Source: Acidobacteriota bacterium
Lineage (GTDB): Bacteria > Acidobacteriota > Vicinamibacteria > Marinacidobacterales > Marinacidobacteraceae
DNA: 63,822 nt
NCBI GenBank assembly: GCA_022822745.1
Contig: JAJEAO010000093.1
Span: 1-63,822 of the forward strand
Direction: 5' to 3'
Shown: positions 24,712-33,075 of the stretch, in pieces
Layout of the letters: each line of letters starts with the position of its first letter
How positions within the stretch are numbered: position 1 is the stretch's first letter
The notes under the pieces: generated by a model
Seen by the model: the letters and a program-made list of their open reading frames with translations, nothing else
Databases searched by the model: none
Told to the model about the DNA's origin: nothing
Position numbers and translations under genes: made by a program

Positions 24712-26016
24712 TCAGGCGGACTTCGGCAGGCCGTTCCGGGCGACGTCCTCGAACACGTTGCAGAAGTAGTCGAGCTCCTCCATCGTGGTGTAGAGGTTCG
24801 GCGTGATCCGCAGACCCTGGAATTCGTCGTGCAGGATCGAGACGACGATGATGTGGTGCCGGTCCCAGAGGTAGTCGCGGAACGCCGCCGGATCCACCGA
24901 GGTCAGGTTGATGTTCCCGATGGCGCAACTCATCTTCGGGTTCAGCGAAGTGTGGAGTTCGGCGCCGGGGAGCGAGGAGAGACGCTCGGCCCAGGTGTCC
25001 TTCAGGTAGCGGAGGCGGGCCTCCTTCCGCTTCGCCCCCACGGTGTCGTGGAAGGTGATCGCCTCCCCGCAGGCGACGAAGTTGGCTGCGGGATGGGTGC
25101 CGATCTCCTCGAACTTGCGGATGTCGTCGTCCATGCGCTCGGGCGCGGGCATGAGCGGCCAGATCTGCGGGATCTTCTCCTTCTTCACGAACAGCATCCC
25201 GGTCCCCTTGGGGGCGAGGAGCCACTTGTGGAGGCTGGTCCCGAAGTAGTCGCAGCCGATGTCCTCGTGCCGGAAGTCGAACTGGGCGAACGAGTGCGCG
25301 CCGTCCACCATGACCTCGACGCCGCGCTCGCGCGCCATGTCGCACACCGCCTTGACCGGCAGGATCTGCCCGGTGAGGTTGATCTGGTGGGACATCAGGA
25401 TGATGCGGGTGCGGTCCGTGATCGCGCCCCGGAACCCCTCCACGATTTCCTCGTCGGTCTCCGCCGGGGTCGGAATCTGGATGAACTTGAGCTCGATGCC
25501 CTCGCGCCGGACCCGCTGCCGCAGGGTGGTCAGCATCCGTCCGTAATCCTGGGTCGTGGTCAGGACTTCATCCCCCGACTGGAGGTCGAGACCGAGGAGG
25601 AGGATCTCCATCGCCTCCGACGTGTTGCGGACGAGCGCCACTTCCTCGGCGTCGCAGCCGAACATCCCGGCGAGCCGCTGACGCACGTGCTCCTTCTGCG
25701 GCTGGAGGATCTGCCACATCGTGTACACCGGCGCCTCTTCCTGCTGCCACGTGTAGCGCACGAACGCCTCGGTGACCATCCGCGGCGAGGGGCAGACGCC
25801 CCCGTTGTTCAGGTTGATGATCGAGCGCGAAACGCTGAACGCGTTCTGGATCTCGCCCCAGTAGCCTTCGTCCCGGGCGAGTTCCTCGGGACCGCGGGAG
25901 CCGGCCTGGCGCCCGGCCGCTTCGAGGGCGCGGAGCGTTTCGGGACCGAATCGGGTGTGGACGAGCGCACCGGCGGAAGCGCCCGCCGCTGCGGCAAGAA
26001 AGCTCCGGCGTCGCAT
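24712..26016 (-). CDS. Exported class-V aminotransferase/epimerase-like PLP enzyme
   Basis: A 434-residue PLP-dependent enzyme of the class-V aminotransferase fold, closest in appearance to isopenicillin-N-epimerase-like proteins. The PLP lysine lies in SLHKWLLAPKGTGML, and the cofactor Asp in MVDGAHSFAQFDF. A twin-arginine-type leader (MRRRSFLAAAAGASAGAL) indicates export of the folded holoenzyme. It is the first gene of the six-gene operon that continues with ATP-grasp, alpha-E, transglutaminase and the partner-switch pair. This suggests that it epimerises or cleaves an amino acid in the product of that pathway, but that is inference. Confidence 0.85.
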   Translation of the reverse strand: MRRRSFLAAAAGASAGALVHTRFGPETLRALEAAGRQAGSRGPEELARDEGYWGEIQNAFSVSRSIINLNNGGVCPSPRMVTEAFVRYTWQQEEAPVYTMWQILQPQKEHVRQRLAGMFGCDAEEVALVRNTSEAMEILLLGLDLQSGDEVLTTTQDYGRMLTTLRQRVRREGIELKFIQIPTPAETDEEIVEGFRGAITDRTRIILMSHQINLTGQILPVKAVCDMARERGVEVMVDGAHSFAQFDFRHEDIGCDYFGTSLHKWLLAPKGTGMLFVKKEKIPQIWPLMPAPERMDDDIRKFEEIGTHPAANFVACGEAITFHDTVGAKRKEARLRYLKDTWAERLSSLPGAELHTSLNPKMSCAIGNINLTSVDPAAFRDYLWDRHHIIVVSILHDEFQGLRITPNLYTTMEELDYFCNVFEDVARNGLPKSA

Positions 26017-26083
26017 CGGCGTTCGGCTCCTTCGTGGGGGGGAAGACCGGGATTCGCCTGACGCGCTTCCCGCAAGGCTCTCG

Positions 26084-26089
26084 AATTTA
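26084..26089 (-). promoter_or_regulatory. Candidate -10 element (TAAATT) of the six-gene operon
   Basis: GGTAAATTC on the minus strand, 67 nt before the ATG of the PLP enzyme at 26016, in the 138-nt divergent gap. TACCAT at 26141-26146 on the plus strand, 8 nt before the next ATG, may serve the divergent gene. Confidence 0.33.
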
Positions 26090-26154
26090 CCATCCGGCCG
26101 GCGGGGGGAGTTCGCCCGGTCGCCGGGCCCCCGAGACGGCTACCATCGGCGGCC

Positions 26155-27678
26155 ATGCTCTCCGCCCTGTCCGACCTCATCGGACGCCTTCCCCCGGTCT
26201 TCGACTCCAGCGTCGGACAACTCGTGATCACGCTCGGCGTGGTCATCGCGGCGTTCACCTTCGCGCTCGCGGTGGTCATCCTGCTGCGCCGGTCGCTCGC
26301 CCGGCTCGGCCTCGAAGCGCGCGCCGCCTCCAGGATCGCGGGCGGCATCCGGCTCGTGCTCGGCTCGGAGCGCGCGGCCCGCACCGATGTGGACGCGATC
26401 GCCCGCCGCATCCTTTTCTGGGCGCTCCTGATCCTCGTCCTGGCGGCGTTCGCATCGCTGGTGGATTTCTCGCAGGTGGGAGGCGCCTCCGGGATGCTGC
26501 TGGCGCAGCTCATGGCGCTCACGGTCCAGGTGGGCCGCGCCCTCGTGCTGCTCCTGGTGGCGTGGTTCCTCGCCGCCGTGCTGCGACGGGCGGTGCGCGT
26601 GGCCCTCGAGGCCGCCGCGCTCGACTCGGACGCGGAACGGGACCGGGGCCGGGCTTCGGCGCGACTCAGCCACGTCATACCGGAGACGGTGTACTGGGTC
26701 GTGCTCCTCCTGTTCCTGCCGCAGATCTTCGCCGCGCTGGATCTGGAAGGAGTGCTGTTCCCGGTCGAGGCGATCGTGGACGACGTGATCCGGTTCCTGC
26801 CCGACGTGTTCGGGGCGTGCGTCATCTTCGTCGTCGGCTGGCTGGTGGCCCGAATCGCCCGCGCGGTGGTGGCGAACCTCCTCTCCTCGGTCGGCCTCGA
26901 CCGCGCCGCCGAGCGATTCGGGGCTTCCCGCTACCTGGGATCCCGCCGTCCCTCTTCGCTCGTCGGGGTGCTCGCCTACCTGCTGGTCCTGTTCCCGGTG
27001 ATCCTCACCGGTCTCGACCGGCTGCGGCTCGATGTGATCACCGGGCCCGCCAGCCAGATGCTCGGCCGGGTTCTGGGCGCGCTGCCACTCGTGCTCGTGG
27101 CCACCGCGCTCCTGCTCACCGCCTACGTCGTCGGGAAGATCGTGGCGGACGTCGTCCGGGACGTGCTCCACCAGGCGGGCTTCGACCACATTCTGACGCG
27201 GCTCGGGCTGGCGACGGACGTCACCGACAACGACACGACCGCGTCCGGGATCGTGCGCATCGTCGTCCTCGCGGTCATCATGCTGTTCGCGAGCATGGAG
27301 GCCGCCAGCCTCGTCGGGTTCGACAACGCCGCCGCGCTGCTGGCGCGGCTGCTCGAGTTCTCCGGCCAGTTCCTCCTCGGCGTCGTCTTCGTCGGCTTCG
27401 GGGTCTGGCTCGCCGCTCTCTCGGCGCGGGCCATCGCCGCGAGCACGGTGCCGCACGCCCGCTTCGTCTCGATCGCGGCGCGAGTGGGCATCCTGCTGTT
27501 CACGACCGCGATCGGGCTGCGCCAGATGGGCATCGCGAACGAGATCATCGAGCTGGCGTTCGGGCTCGTGCTCGGCGCCGTTTCGGTCGCGTTCGCGGTG
27601 GCGTTCGGGCTCGGCGGCCGCGACGCCGCCGCCCGGCAGATCGAGAGATGGCGCAGCCGCCTGCGCGAGGAGGACTGA
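26155..27678 (+). CDS. TM-helix-repeat membrane protein, mechanosensitive-channel-like
   Basis: A 507-residue integral membrane protein with about ten or more hydrophobic helices. It contains conserved TM-helix repeats of the kind found at the N-terminus of CmpX/MscS-like proteins (FVVGWLVARIARAVVANLL and LTAYVVGKIVADVVRDVL are two copies). The canonical MscS beta domain is not apparent, so channel activity is uncertain. Members of this group are linked to membrane-stress or cell-envelope homeostasis. The HAD-ECH gene begins 3 nt after its stop and is therefore cotranscribed, with no obvious functional link. Confidence 0.8.
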   Translation: MLSALSDLIGRLPPVFDSSVGQLVITLGVVIAAFTFALAVVILLRRSLARLGLEARAASRIAGGIRLVLGSERAARTDVDAIARRILFWALLILVLAAFASLVDFSQVGGASGMLLAQLMALTVQVGRALVLLLVAWFLAAVLRRAVRVALEAAALDSDAERDRGRASARLSHVIPETVYWVVLLLFLPQIFAALDLEGVLFPVEAIVDDVIRFLPDVFGACVIFVVGWLVARIARAVVANLLSSVGLDRAAERFGASRYLGSRRPSSLVGVLAYLLVLFPVILTGLDRLRLDVITGPASQMLGRVLGALPLVLVATALLLTAYVVGKIVADVVRDVLHQAGFDHILTRLGLATDVTDNDTTASGIVRIVVLAVIMLFASMEAASLVGFDNAAALLARLLEFSGQFLLGVVFVGFGVWLAALSARAIAASTVPHARFVSIAARVGILLFTTAIGLRQMGIANEIIELAFGLVLGAVSVAFAVAFGLGGRDAAARQIERWRSRLREED

Positions 27679-27681
27679 GTC

Positions 27682-29721
27682 GTGAACTCGCGGAACGGCT
27701 TCCACTGGCGCGGGCGGAGGATCCGTCGCGCCGCCGTGATCGGCTCCGGCAACATCGGCCCGGACATCGCGCTCCACCTGGTGAAGACCCTGACGCCCCG
27801 GGGGGCCGGCGTGGTCGTGCTGGACATCTCCGAGGCGGCGCTCCGGTCCGGGCGACGAAAGATGTTCGCCAAGATCGAGAAAGGTCGGCAGTCCGGCGCG
27901 TTCCGGGACGACCGCGCCGACGCGATGCGGGCGGCGGTGGACTTCACCGACGACTACGGCCGGCTGCGCGACGCGGACCTCGTGATCGAGGCGGCCTCCG
28001 AGGATCTGCGCGTGAAGCACGGCATCTTCACCGCCGTCGAGGAACGCGTGTCGGCCGAGGCGATCCTGCTGTCCAACTCCTCCCACCTGCCGCCATCGGA
28101 ACTGTTCTCCGGCCTCCGGGAACCCGGGCGCGCGGCGGTCGCCCACTACTTCTTCCCGGCGGAGCGGAACCCGGTGGTCGAGCTCGCCGCGGCTCCGCCG
28201 GCGGAGCCGCTCCTCCCGTGGCTGCTCGGCTTCTACGAGGAAATCGGGAAGGTTCCGCTGCCGGTCGCGAATCGCTTCGGCCACGCCCTGAACCCGATCT
28301 TCGAGGGGCTCTTCCTCGCCGCCGCGCTCGCCGTGGAGGACGGACTCGGGAGCACGAGGGAAGTGGACGATGTGGCGCGCCGGACGCTGCGGCTCGGGAT
28401 CGGCCCCTTCACCGCGATGAACCTCACCGGCGGCAACCCGATCGCGGCCGAGGGGTTCCCCGAGATGGGCGCCCGGCTCCACCGCTGGTTCCGGACGCCG
28501 GACCTGCTGCGCCGCGCCGTGGACGATCCAGGCCGCCCCTCCTGGGACGTTCCCGCCCGCGGCGAGGAGGTCGAGGTGGCGCCGGACCGGGAGCGGGCCA
28601 TCGCCGACCGCATGATCGGCGCCTACGCCGGCCTCGCGGCGTGGACGGCGGCGGAGGGCGCCATTTCGGTGGCCGATCTGGATCTCGGTTGCCACCTCGC
28701 GCTGGCGGCGGTGCGGCCGTTCGGCCTGATGCGCCGGCTCGGAAACGAGCGCGTCCGGTCGCTCGTCGCGGCCTGTCGCGAGAGGGAGCCGGAGTTCTTC
28801 GATCCGGAGGCCTGCCTCGCCGATCTCGACGCCTGGACCGCCCGGCCGGCGTCCCGGATTCTGCGCGAGGACGCGGGCGGGGATGTCCGGGTGCTCGTCA
28901 TCCGCCGCCCGGAAGCGCTGGGAGCGCTCGACGAGGATCTGCTCGCCGAGCTCTCCGAGGCCTTCGACGAGGCGGAGGCCGATCCGGCGATCGTCGGCGT
29001 CGTCCTGACCGGGTTCGGCGTCAAGGCGTTCGTGGCCGGAGCCGACGTGCGCATGCTGGCCGGGATCCGCTCGCCCGCGGATGGCGAGCGGCTCTCGCGG
29101 GCGTCCCACCGGGTGCTCGACCGGATCGCCGCGTTCCCGAAGCCGGTGGTCTGCGCCCTGAACGGGATGGCCGTCGGCGGCGGCAACGAGCTGGCCATGG
29201 CCTGCCACGCCCGGATCGCGCGGGAAGGGCTGGCGGTGGCCGCCTCCCAGCCGGAGCCCAACCTGGGGATCATCCCGGGAGCCGGGGGGACGCAGCGGCT
29301 GCCCCGGTTGGTGGGCGTCGAGGCAGCCTGGGAACTCCTGCGTTCGGCGCGCCCGGTTTCCGCGGCCGAGGCGCTCGAGATCGGGCTCGTGGAGGAGCTG
29401 GTCCCGGCCGGGCGGCTGCGGGAGCGCGCCGTGGAGCGGGCGCGCGAGGCGGCCGCCGGCGCTTCCCTGCCCCGCCCGCCCTCCGGCCCGCTGCCTCAGC
29501 CCGGCGCCCTCCCGGAGGTGGACATCGAACACCGGTCCCGCGCGGTGGATGCGCTGATCCGCCGGGCCGTGCTGGAGGGAGCGGAAGGGAGCCTGCAGGA
29601 CGGACTCGAAGGGGAGATCCGCCTGTTCGCCGAGGGCTGCAGGCTCGAGGACATGCGGATCGGCGTCCGGAACTTCCTCGAAAACGGGCCCCGGACGCCG
29701 GCCGCGTTCGTCCACCGGTAG
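27682..29721 (+). CDS. 3-hydroxyacyl-CoA dehydrogenase/enoyl-CoA hydratase fusion
   Basis: A 679-residue bifunctional beta-oxidation enzyme. An N-terminal NAD-binding domain (AVIGSGNIGPDIALHL) and HAD C-domain with LSNSSHLPPSELF and HYFFPAERNPVVE occupy about residues 1-370. An enoyl-CoA hydratase domain follows, with oxyanion-hole elements KAFVAGADV and GMAVGGGNELAMA, and the catalytic region PEPNLGIIPGAGGTQRLPRL. The order HAD then ECH is the reverse of E. coli FadB and is common outside Proteobacteria. A GTG start is used. No thiolase or acyl-CoA dehydrogenase is nearby. Confidence 0.92.
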   Translation: MNSRNGFHWRGRRIRRAAVIGSGNIGPDIALHLVKTLTPRGAGVVVLDISEAALRSGRRKMFAKIEKGRQSGAFRDDRADAMRAAVDFTDDYGRLRDADLVIEAASEDLRVKHGIFTAVEERVSAEAILLSNSSHLPPSELFSGLREPGRAAVAHYFFPAERNPVVELAAAPPAEPLLPWLLGFYEEIGKVPLPVANRFGHALNPIFEGLFLAAALAVEDGLGSTREVDDVARRTLRLGIGPFTAMNLTGGNPIAAEGFPEMGARLHRWFRTPDLLRRAVDDPGRPSWDVPARGEEVEVAPDRERAIADRMIGAYAGLAAWTAAEGAISVADLDLGCHLALAAVRPFGLMRRLGNERVRSLVAACREREPEFFDPEACLADLDAWTARPASRILREDAGGDVRVLVIRRPEALGALDEDLLAELSEAFDEAEADPAIVGVVLTGFGVKAFVAGADVRMLAGIRSPADGERLSRASHRVLDRIAAFPKPVVCALNGMAVGGGNELAMACHARIAREGLAVAASQPEPNLGIIPGAGGTQRLPRLVGVEAAWELLRSARPVSAAEALEIGLVEELVPAGRLRERAVERAREAAAGASLPRPPSGPLPQPGALPEVDIEHRSRAVDALIRRAVLEGAEGSLQDGLEGEIRLFAEGCRLEDMRIGVRNFLENGPRTPAAFVHR

Positions 29722-29769
29722 CCCGGCTCGCGCCCTCCGGCTCGGAAGCGCGGCGGATCCCGACCGTCG

Positions 29770-30708
29770 TCAGCCCCGTCGGCCGGACGAGACCAGGCGC
29801 CGCCACTCGGTCCCGAGGTCGAGGCGCCGCGCGAGCTGTTCCAGAGCGGAAGCGGTCTCGCTCTCGAGTGGAATCCCGAAGGTGCGGCGCCTCTCCTCGA
29901 TCTCGGCGGCACGCTGTCCGGGCCACTCGGCGCGGGCGCGGCGAAGATGCTCCAGCCGCTCCACCATCCGGTTCCGGAACCCGGCCCAGGGGGCGAAGGC
30001 CCGGACGCGGAACGCCAGAAACAGGTGCCCGACGCCGCCGTGAAGCGGCTCGGGTCGAGGCGACGCCGCCGCCATTTCGGAGGCAAGCGCGCCCCCGCCG
30101 AAGAGCACGAGGGTCTCGAGAGCGAGCGCGAGCCCGGCGTCGTCACCTCCGTCGGAAAGATGGAGATCGAGACGCAGCGGCGGCGCGATCTCGGCGAGCG
30201 GAATCGCGCACCCAATGCGGACGGGAGCGGCCGCCGGCATGAGCGTCTCCCCGGCCGGCGCCGGACGACCGGTCGTGAGCGCCAGCCCGGCCATCTGGTT
30301 GTGGAGGGCCAGCCCGGCGAAGTGCCCCAGCGCCCCCGGACGATTGCTCCGCCGCACCGCGACCGCTCCGACGCCGTGCGACCTGGCGAGCGAGGCCGCC
30401 TCCCTCATGGCCCGGTGCGCCACCGGCGGGCCGGGCGCGTTGTCTCCGTCGAGAACCGCCACCGCGCCGGAGGAGGCGACGACGCGCATCCTGGGCTCGG
30501 GATTCAGGTGCCGGGTCGAAAGGCCGTCCACCAGGTCGGGGAGCCATCCGACTCCATCGTCGTCCGCCCCGGTCAGGTGGGCCGCCACCAGCGCATCCGC
30601 GGTCTGCGACGCCAGCAGGGTGGGAAATCGGACCCGTTTCAGCGCCTCCCGCGTGAAGAAGTGGAGCCGGTGATGCCGAACCCGGAGACCGGCGGCGGGC
30701 TCCGTCAC
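29770..30708 (-). CDS. Ldh_2-family protein with degenerate active site
   Basis: A 312-residue protein of the malate/L-lactate/sulfolactate dehydrogenase (Ldh_2, YlbC/ComC) family, recognised from DGLSTRHLNPEPRMRVV, AVAVLDGDNAPGPPVAHRAM and GALGHFAGLALHNQMAGLAL. The conserved DSHGV motif reads DDDGV (residues 49-53). The conserved NSNHFG motif reads RSNRPG, with Arg123 where His is expected. Both histidines used in catalysis are therefore missing, so it is probably not an active dehydrogenase of the usual type. It starts at GTG 30708, overlapping the transporter stop by 4 nt (GTGA). A binding or regulatory role for the transported substrate is possible. Confidence 0.75.
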   Translation of the reverse strand: MTEPAAGLRVRHHRLHFFTREALKRVRFPTLLASQTADALVAAHLTGADDDGVGWLPDLVDGLSTRHLNPEPRMRVVASSGAVAVLDGDNAPGPPVAHRAMREAASLARSHGVGAVAVRRSNRPGALGHFAGLALHNQMAGLALTTGRPAPAGETLMPAAAPVRIGCAIPLAEIAPPLRLDLHLSDGGDDAGLALALETLVLFGGGALASEMAAASPRPEPLHGGVGHLFLAFRVRAFAPWAGFRNRMVERLEHLRRARAEWPGQRAAEIEERRRTFGIPLESETASALEQLARRLDLGTEWRRLVSSGRRG

Positions 30709-32060
30709 GAGAACAGCTCGGCGATGGGCCCCGCCCAACCCCATCCGAGCACGACCAGGATCCCGGCGGGCACGACCCAGCGAATCCAGAAGCGCCACCA
30801 GTCGCCCGGGGGACGGGAAGCGCCCCGGCCCGCCTCCGCCAGCGCCCGCCCGCGCGAGACGAAAAAGCCCAGTCCGATCAGCGTGAACGCCGACCCGAGC
30901 GGCTGCATCGTGGAGCCCCACAGGAGATCGCTCCAGGCGAGGTAGTCGCTGCTCACCATCGAGGGCATCGCCAGCGGAATCTGGAGGCAGACGACGGCGA
31001 GGATGACCCGGCGGCGCGTCCATCCGGCGAAGAGGGACGACCCCGCCGCGGCGCGCTCCCGGGTCCACGCGGACGCCGAGTTCACGATGACCTCGAGCGC
31101 CGCGAGCGCGGAGAGGAACGCCGCGAGGAAGAGCGCGAGGAAGAAGATCGGACCGAACAGCGCGCCCCCCGGCATCGCCTCGAAGACTCGCGGCAGAGTG
31201 AAGAACAGCAGCGCCGGCCCCGACTCGGGCGCCACTCCGAGAGCGAACGCCGCCGGGATCACCGCGAGCCCGCCGAGGATCGCCGCCCCGGTGTCCCCGA
31301 GCGCCGTCGAACCCGCCAGCCGCCGCAGATTCACCGATCTCGGGAGGTAGCTGCCGTAGGCGAGGAAGAACGTGCCCCCCAGCGACAGGCTGAAGAACGC
31401 CTGCCCGAGGGCGGCGAGGAAGGTGGTCGAGGTGACCCGCTCGAAGTCGGGCCAGAGCAGGTAGCGGACGCCCTCGGTCGCCCCCGGCAGCGTGAGCGAC
31501 CGGATCGCCACGATGAGGAGGCCGAGGCCCACGAGCGGCATGGCCACCCGGGAGAGCCGCTCGATCCCGCGGCGCACCCCGAACGCGGCCACGCCGCCCA
31601 TGGCGGCGAAGACGACGATCGTGCAGCCCAGATTCAGCGGCGTCACGCCGGAGAAGTTGGCGGCGTAGAACGCCTCCGGATCCCCCACCGATCCGCCCCG
31701 CGCCGCGTAGAACAGGATCTGCGCCACGACGACGGTGTAGTAGGAGGTCGCCATGAACACCGTCAGGAAGAGGATGAACCCGATCACCCCGCCCCCCGGC
31801 ATCCCGATCCGGCGGAACGCGCCGCCGGGGCCGGCGCGGGTCAGACGGCCGAGCGACCACTCCGCGATGAGCGCCGGCGCGCCGAGCAGCACGACGAAGG
31901 CGAGATAGACGAGCACGAACGCCCCGCCCCCGTACTGGCCCGCCATGTAGGGAAATCGCCAGATGTTGGCGAGGCCCACGGCGACGCCGAGGAGCGTCAT
32001 CGCGGTCCCGAAACGGGTCGCGAAACGGGTCGCTTCGGTCGGCGGGCGGGCGGCGCTCAC
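30705..32060 (-). CDS. Sodium-dependent transporter, NSS/SNF family
   Basis: A 451-residue secondary transporter of the neurotransmitter:sodium symporter family, with about 11-12 membrane helices. The sodium-site signature GVAVGLANIWRFPYMAGQYG lies in helix 1. The helix-6 region reads GQAFFSLSLGGTFFLAYGSYL. It should import an amino acid or related compound with Na+. The GTG start at 32060 overlaps the ccmD-like stop by 4 nt, and its own stop overlaps the Ldh-family start by 4 nt, so translation of all three is coupled. The presence of a transporter inside a cytochrome c maturation operon is unusual. Confidence 0.92.
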   Translation of the reverse strand: MSAARPPTEATRFATRFGTAMTLLGVAVGLANIWRFPYMAGQYGGGAFVLVYLAFVVLLGAPALIAEWSLGRLTRAGPGGAFRRIGMPGGGVIGFILFLTVFMATSYYTVVVAQILFYAARGGSVGDPEAFYAANFSGVTPLNLGCTIVVFAAMGGVAAFGVRRGIERLSRVAMPLVGLGLLIVAIRSLTLPGATEGVRYLLWPDFERVTSTTFLAALGQAFFSLSLGGTFFLAYGSYLPRSVNLRRLAGSTALGDTGAAILGGLAVIPAAFALGVAPESGPALLFFTLPRVFEAMPGGALFGPIFFLALFLAAFLSALAALEVIVNSASAWTRERAAAGSSLFAGWTRRRVILAVVCLQIPLAMPSMVSSDYLAWSDLLWGSTMQPLGSAFTLIGLGFFVSRGRALAEAGRGASRPPGDWWRFWIRWVVPAGILVVLGWGWAGPIAELFS

Positions 32061-32212
32061 GACGGGTCGCCGTCCCCGAGACGTTCGAGCCGCCGCCGCT
32101 CCCGCTCGAGATTCCCGCCCATCCGGACCAGCCGGACGATGTAGCCGGCGAGCAGGGCGAAGAACGCGGCGTAGCCGGCGACGAGAAACTCGAGGGATTC
32201 GATGGAGTCCAT
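32057..32212 (-). CDS. ccmD: CcmD-like small membrane protein
   Basis: A 51-residue protein with one membrane helix (FLVAGYAAFFALLAGYIVRL) followed by a basic, Arg-rich cytoplasmic tail. This architecture and its position directly after ccmC match CcmD, which releases holo-CcmE from the CcmABC complex. It begins 8 nt after the ccmC stop and overlaps the transporter gene by 4 nt (GTGA). Sequence conservation of CcmD is weak, so the call relies on size, topology and neighbour. Confidence 0.75.
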   Translation of the reverse strand: MDSIESLEFLVAGYAAFFALLAGYIVRLVRMGGNLERERRRLERLGDGDPS

Positions 32213-32220
32213 TCCCGGCC

Positions 32221-32919
32221 TCAGTCCGCCGCCAGGGCGCGCTGCCGGAGGGTCTCCACCGCCCGGGACTCCCGTTCGAGCCGCACCCGCCACCGGTAGA
32301 GCCAGAGGAAGAGCACGGTGAACGCGGCGAGGCAGAAGAGGAGCGCCACCCACATGTCGGGATGGAGCCCGGAGTCGGGTCCGCCCATGATGACAGGAGC
32401 CGGGTGCTGGGTGCGCCACCAGCGGATCGAGAAATAGACGATCGGCACATCCGCCGCGCCCACGATCCCGAGCGCGGCGGCGAGGTTGGCGCGGCGGACG
32501 GGATCTTCGACCGCGCCCCGAAGGAGCAGGTACCCCACGTAGATCAGCCACAGCACGAAGGCCGTCGTGAGCCGGGCGTCCCAGGTCCACCAGATCCCCC
32601 ACGCCGGCTTCGCCCAGATCGTGCCCATGGCGAGTCCGGCGGTCGTGAACAGCACTCCGATTTCGGCGGCGGCGAGCGCGGCGGCGTCGTGGGAGGCCCG
32701 GCGCTTCCAGAGCCACATCGCGCTCGCTCCCGCCACCACGAAAAACGACGCGAAGGCCAGCCACCACGAGGCGATGTGGAAGTAGAAGAGCCGCTGCAGG
32801 TCTCCCATCGTCCGTTCTTCGGGTGCGTAGAAGAAGACCATCCCCAATGCCAAGATCATCGAGACGGCCGTGAGCCATCCGAGGAGAGGGGAGTCGGATC
32901 GCCCCCCGGTCCGGCCCAT
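32221..32919 (-). CDS. ccmC: Heme exporter/ligation protein CcmC
   Basis: A 232-residue membrane protein with six predicted helices. The tryptophan-rich heme-handling motif WGIWWTWDARLT is present, with flanking histidines in FYFHIASWW and TQHPAPV. CcmC loads heme onto CcmE in System I cytochrome c maturation. The other ccm genes lie about 8-16 kb away at 43-49 kb on the same strand, so the locus is split. The ATG at 32919 is the best start, with a weak ribosome-binding site. Its promoter lies in the 156-nt gap before the divergent hydrolase gene. Confidence 0.93.
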   Translation of the reverse strand: MGRTGGRSDSPLLGWLTAVSMILALGMVFFYAPEERTMGDLQRLFYFHIASWWLAFASFFVVAGASAMWLWKRRASHDAAALAAAEIGVLFTTAGLAMGTIWAKPAWGIWWTWDARLTTAFVLWLIYVGYLLLRGAVEDPVRRANLAAALGIVGAADVPIVYFSIRWWRTQHPAPVIMGGPDSGLHPDMWVALLFCLAAFTVLFLWLYRWRVRLERESRAVETLRQRALAAD

Positions 32920-33063
32920 CAGCCCGCCCGGCGTGGACGCCGACCCGACGCGCCGCGCGCCGGGGAGGGGAACGGGTTTCGGGGCATGCGGACCTGTGGC
33001 AACGGACGCGCCGGACGGTGAATCCGGCTCTCGCGGGTGGCGGAGCGGCGCGCCGGCCGGGAA

Positions 33064-33069
33064 TATACT
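33064..33069 (+). promoter_or_regulatory. Candidate -10 element (TATACT), possibly leaderless
   Basis: TATACT ends 6 nt before the ATG at 33076, so transcription would start at or next to the start codon. No ribosome-binding site is visible. This is the clearest of several such arrangements in the window. Confidence 0.45.
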
Positions 33070-33075
33070 CGGGCC

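Noticed and set aside
26034-30242. A 1402-codon plus-strand open frame and an 1191-codon minus-strand frame over the same region
   Set aside because: They are out-of-frame shadows of the mechanosensitive-channel-like and HAD-ECH genes. The translations are Arg/Pro/Gly-rich without motifs, as expected in very GC-rich DNA.
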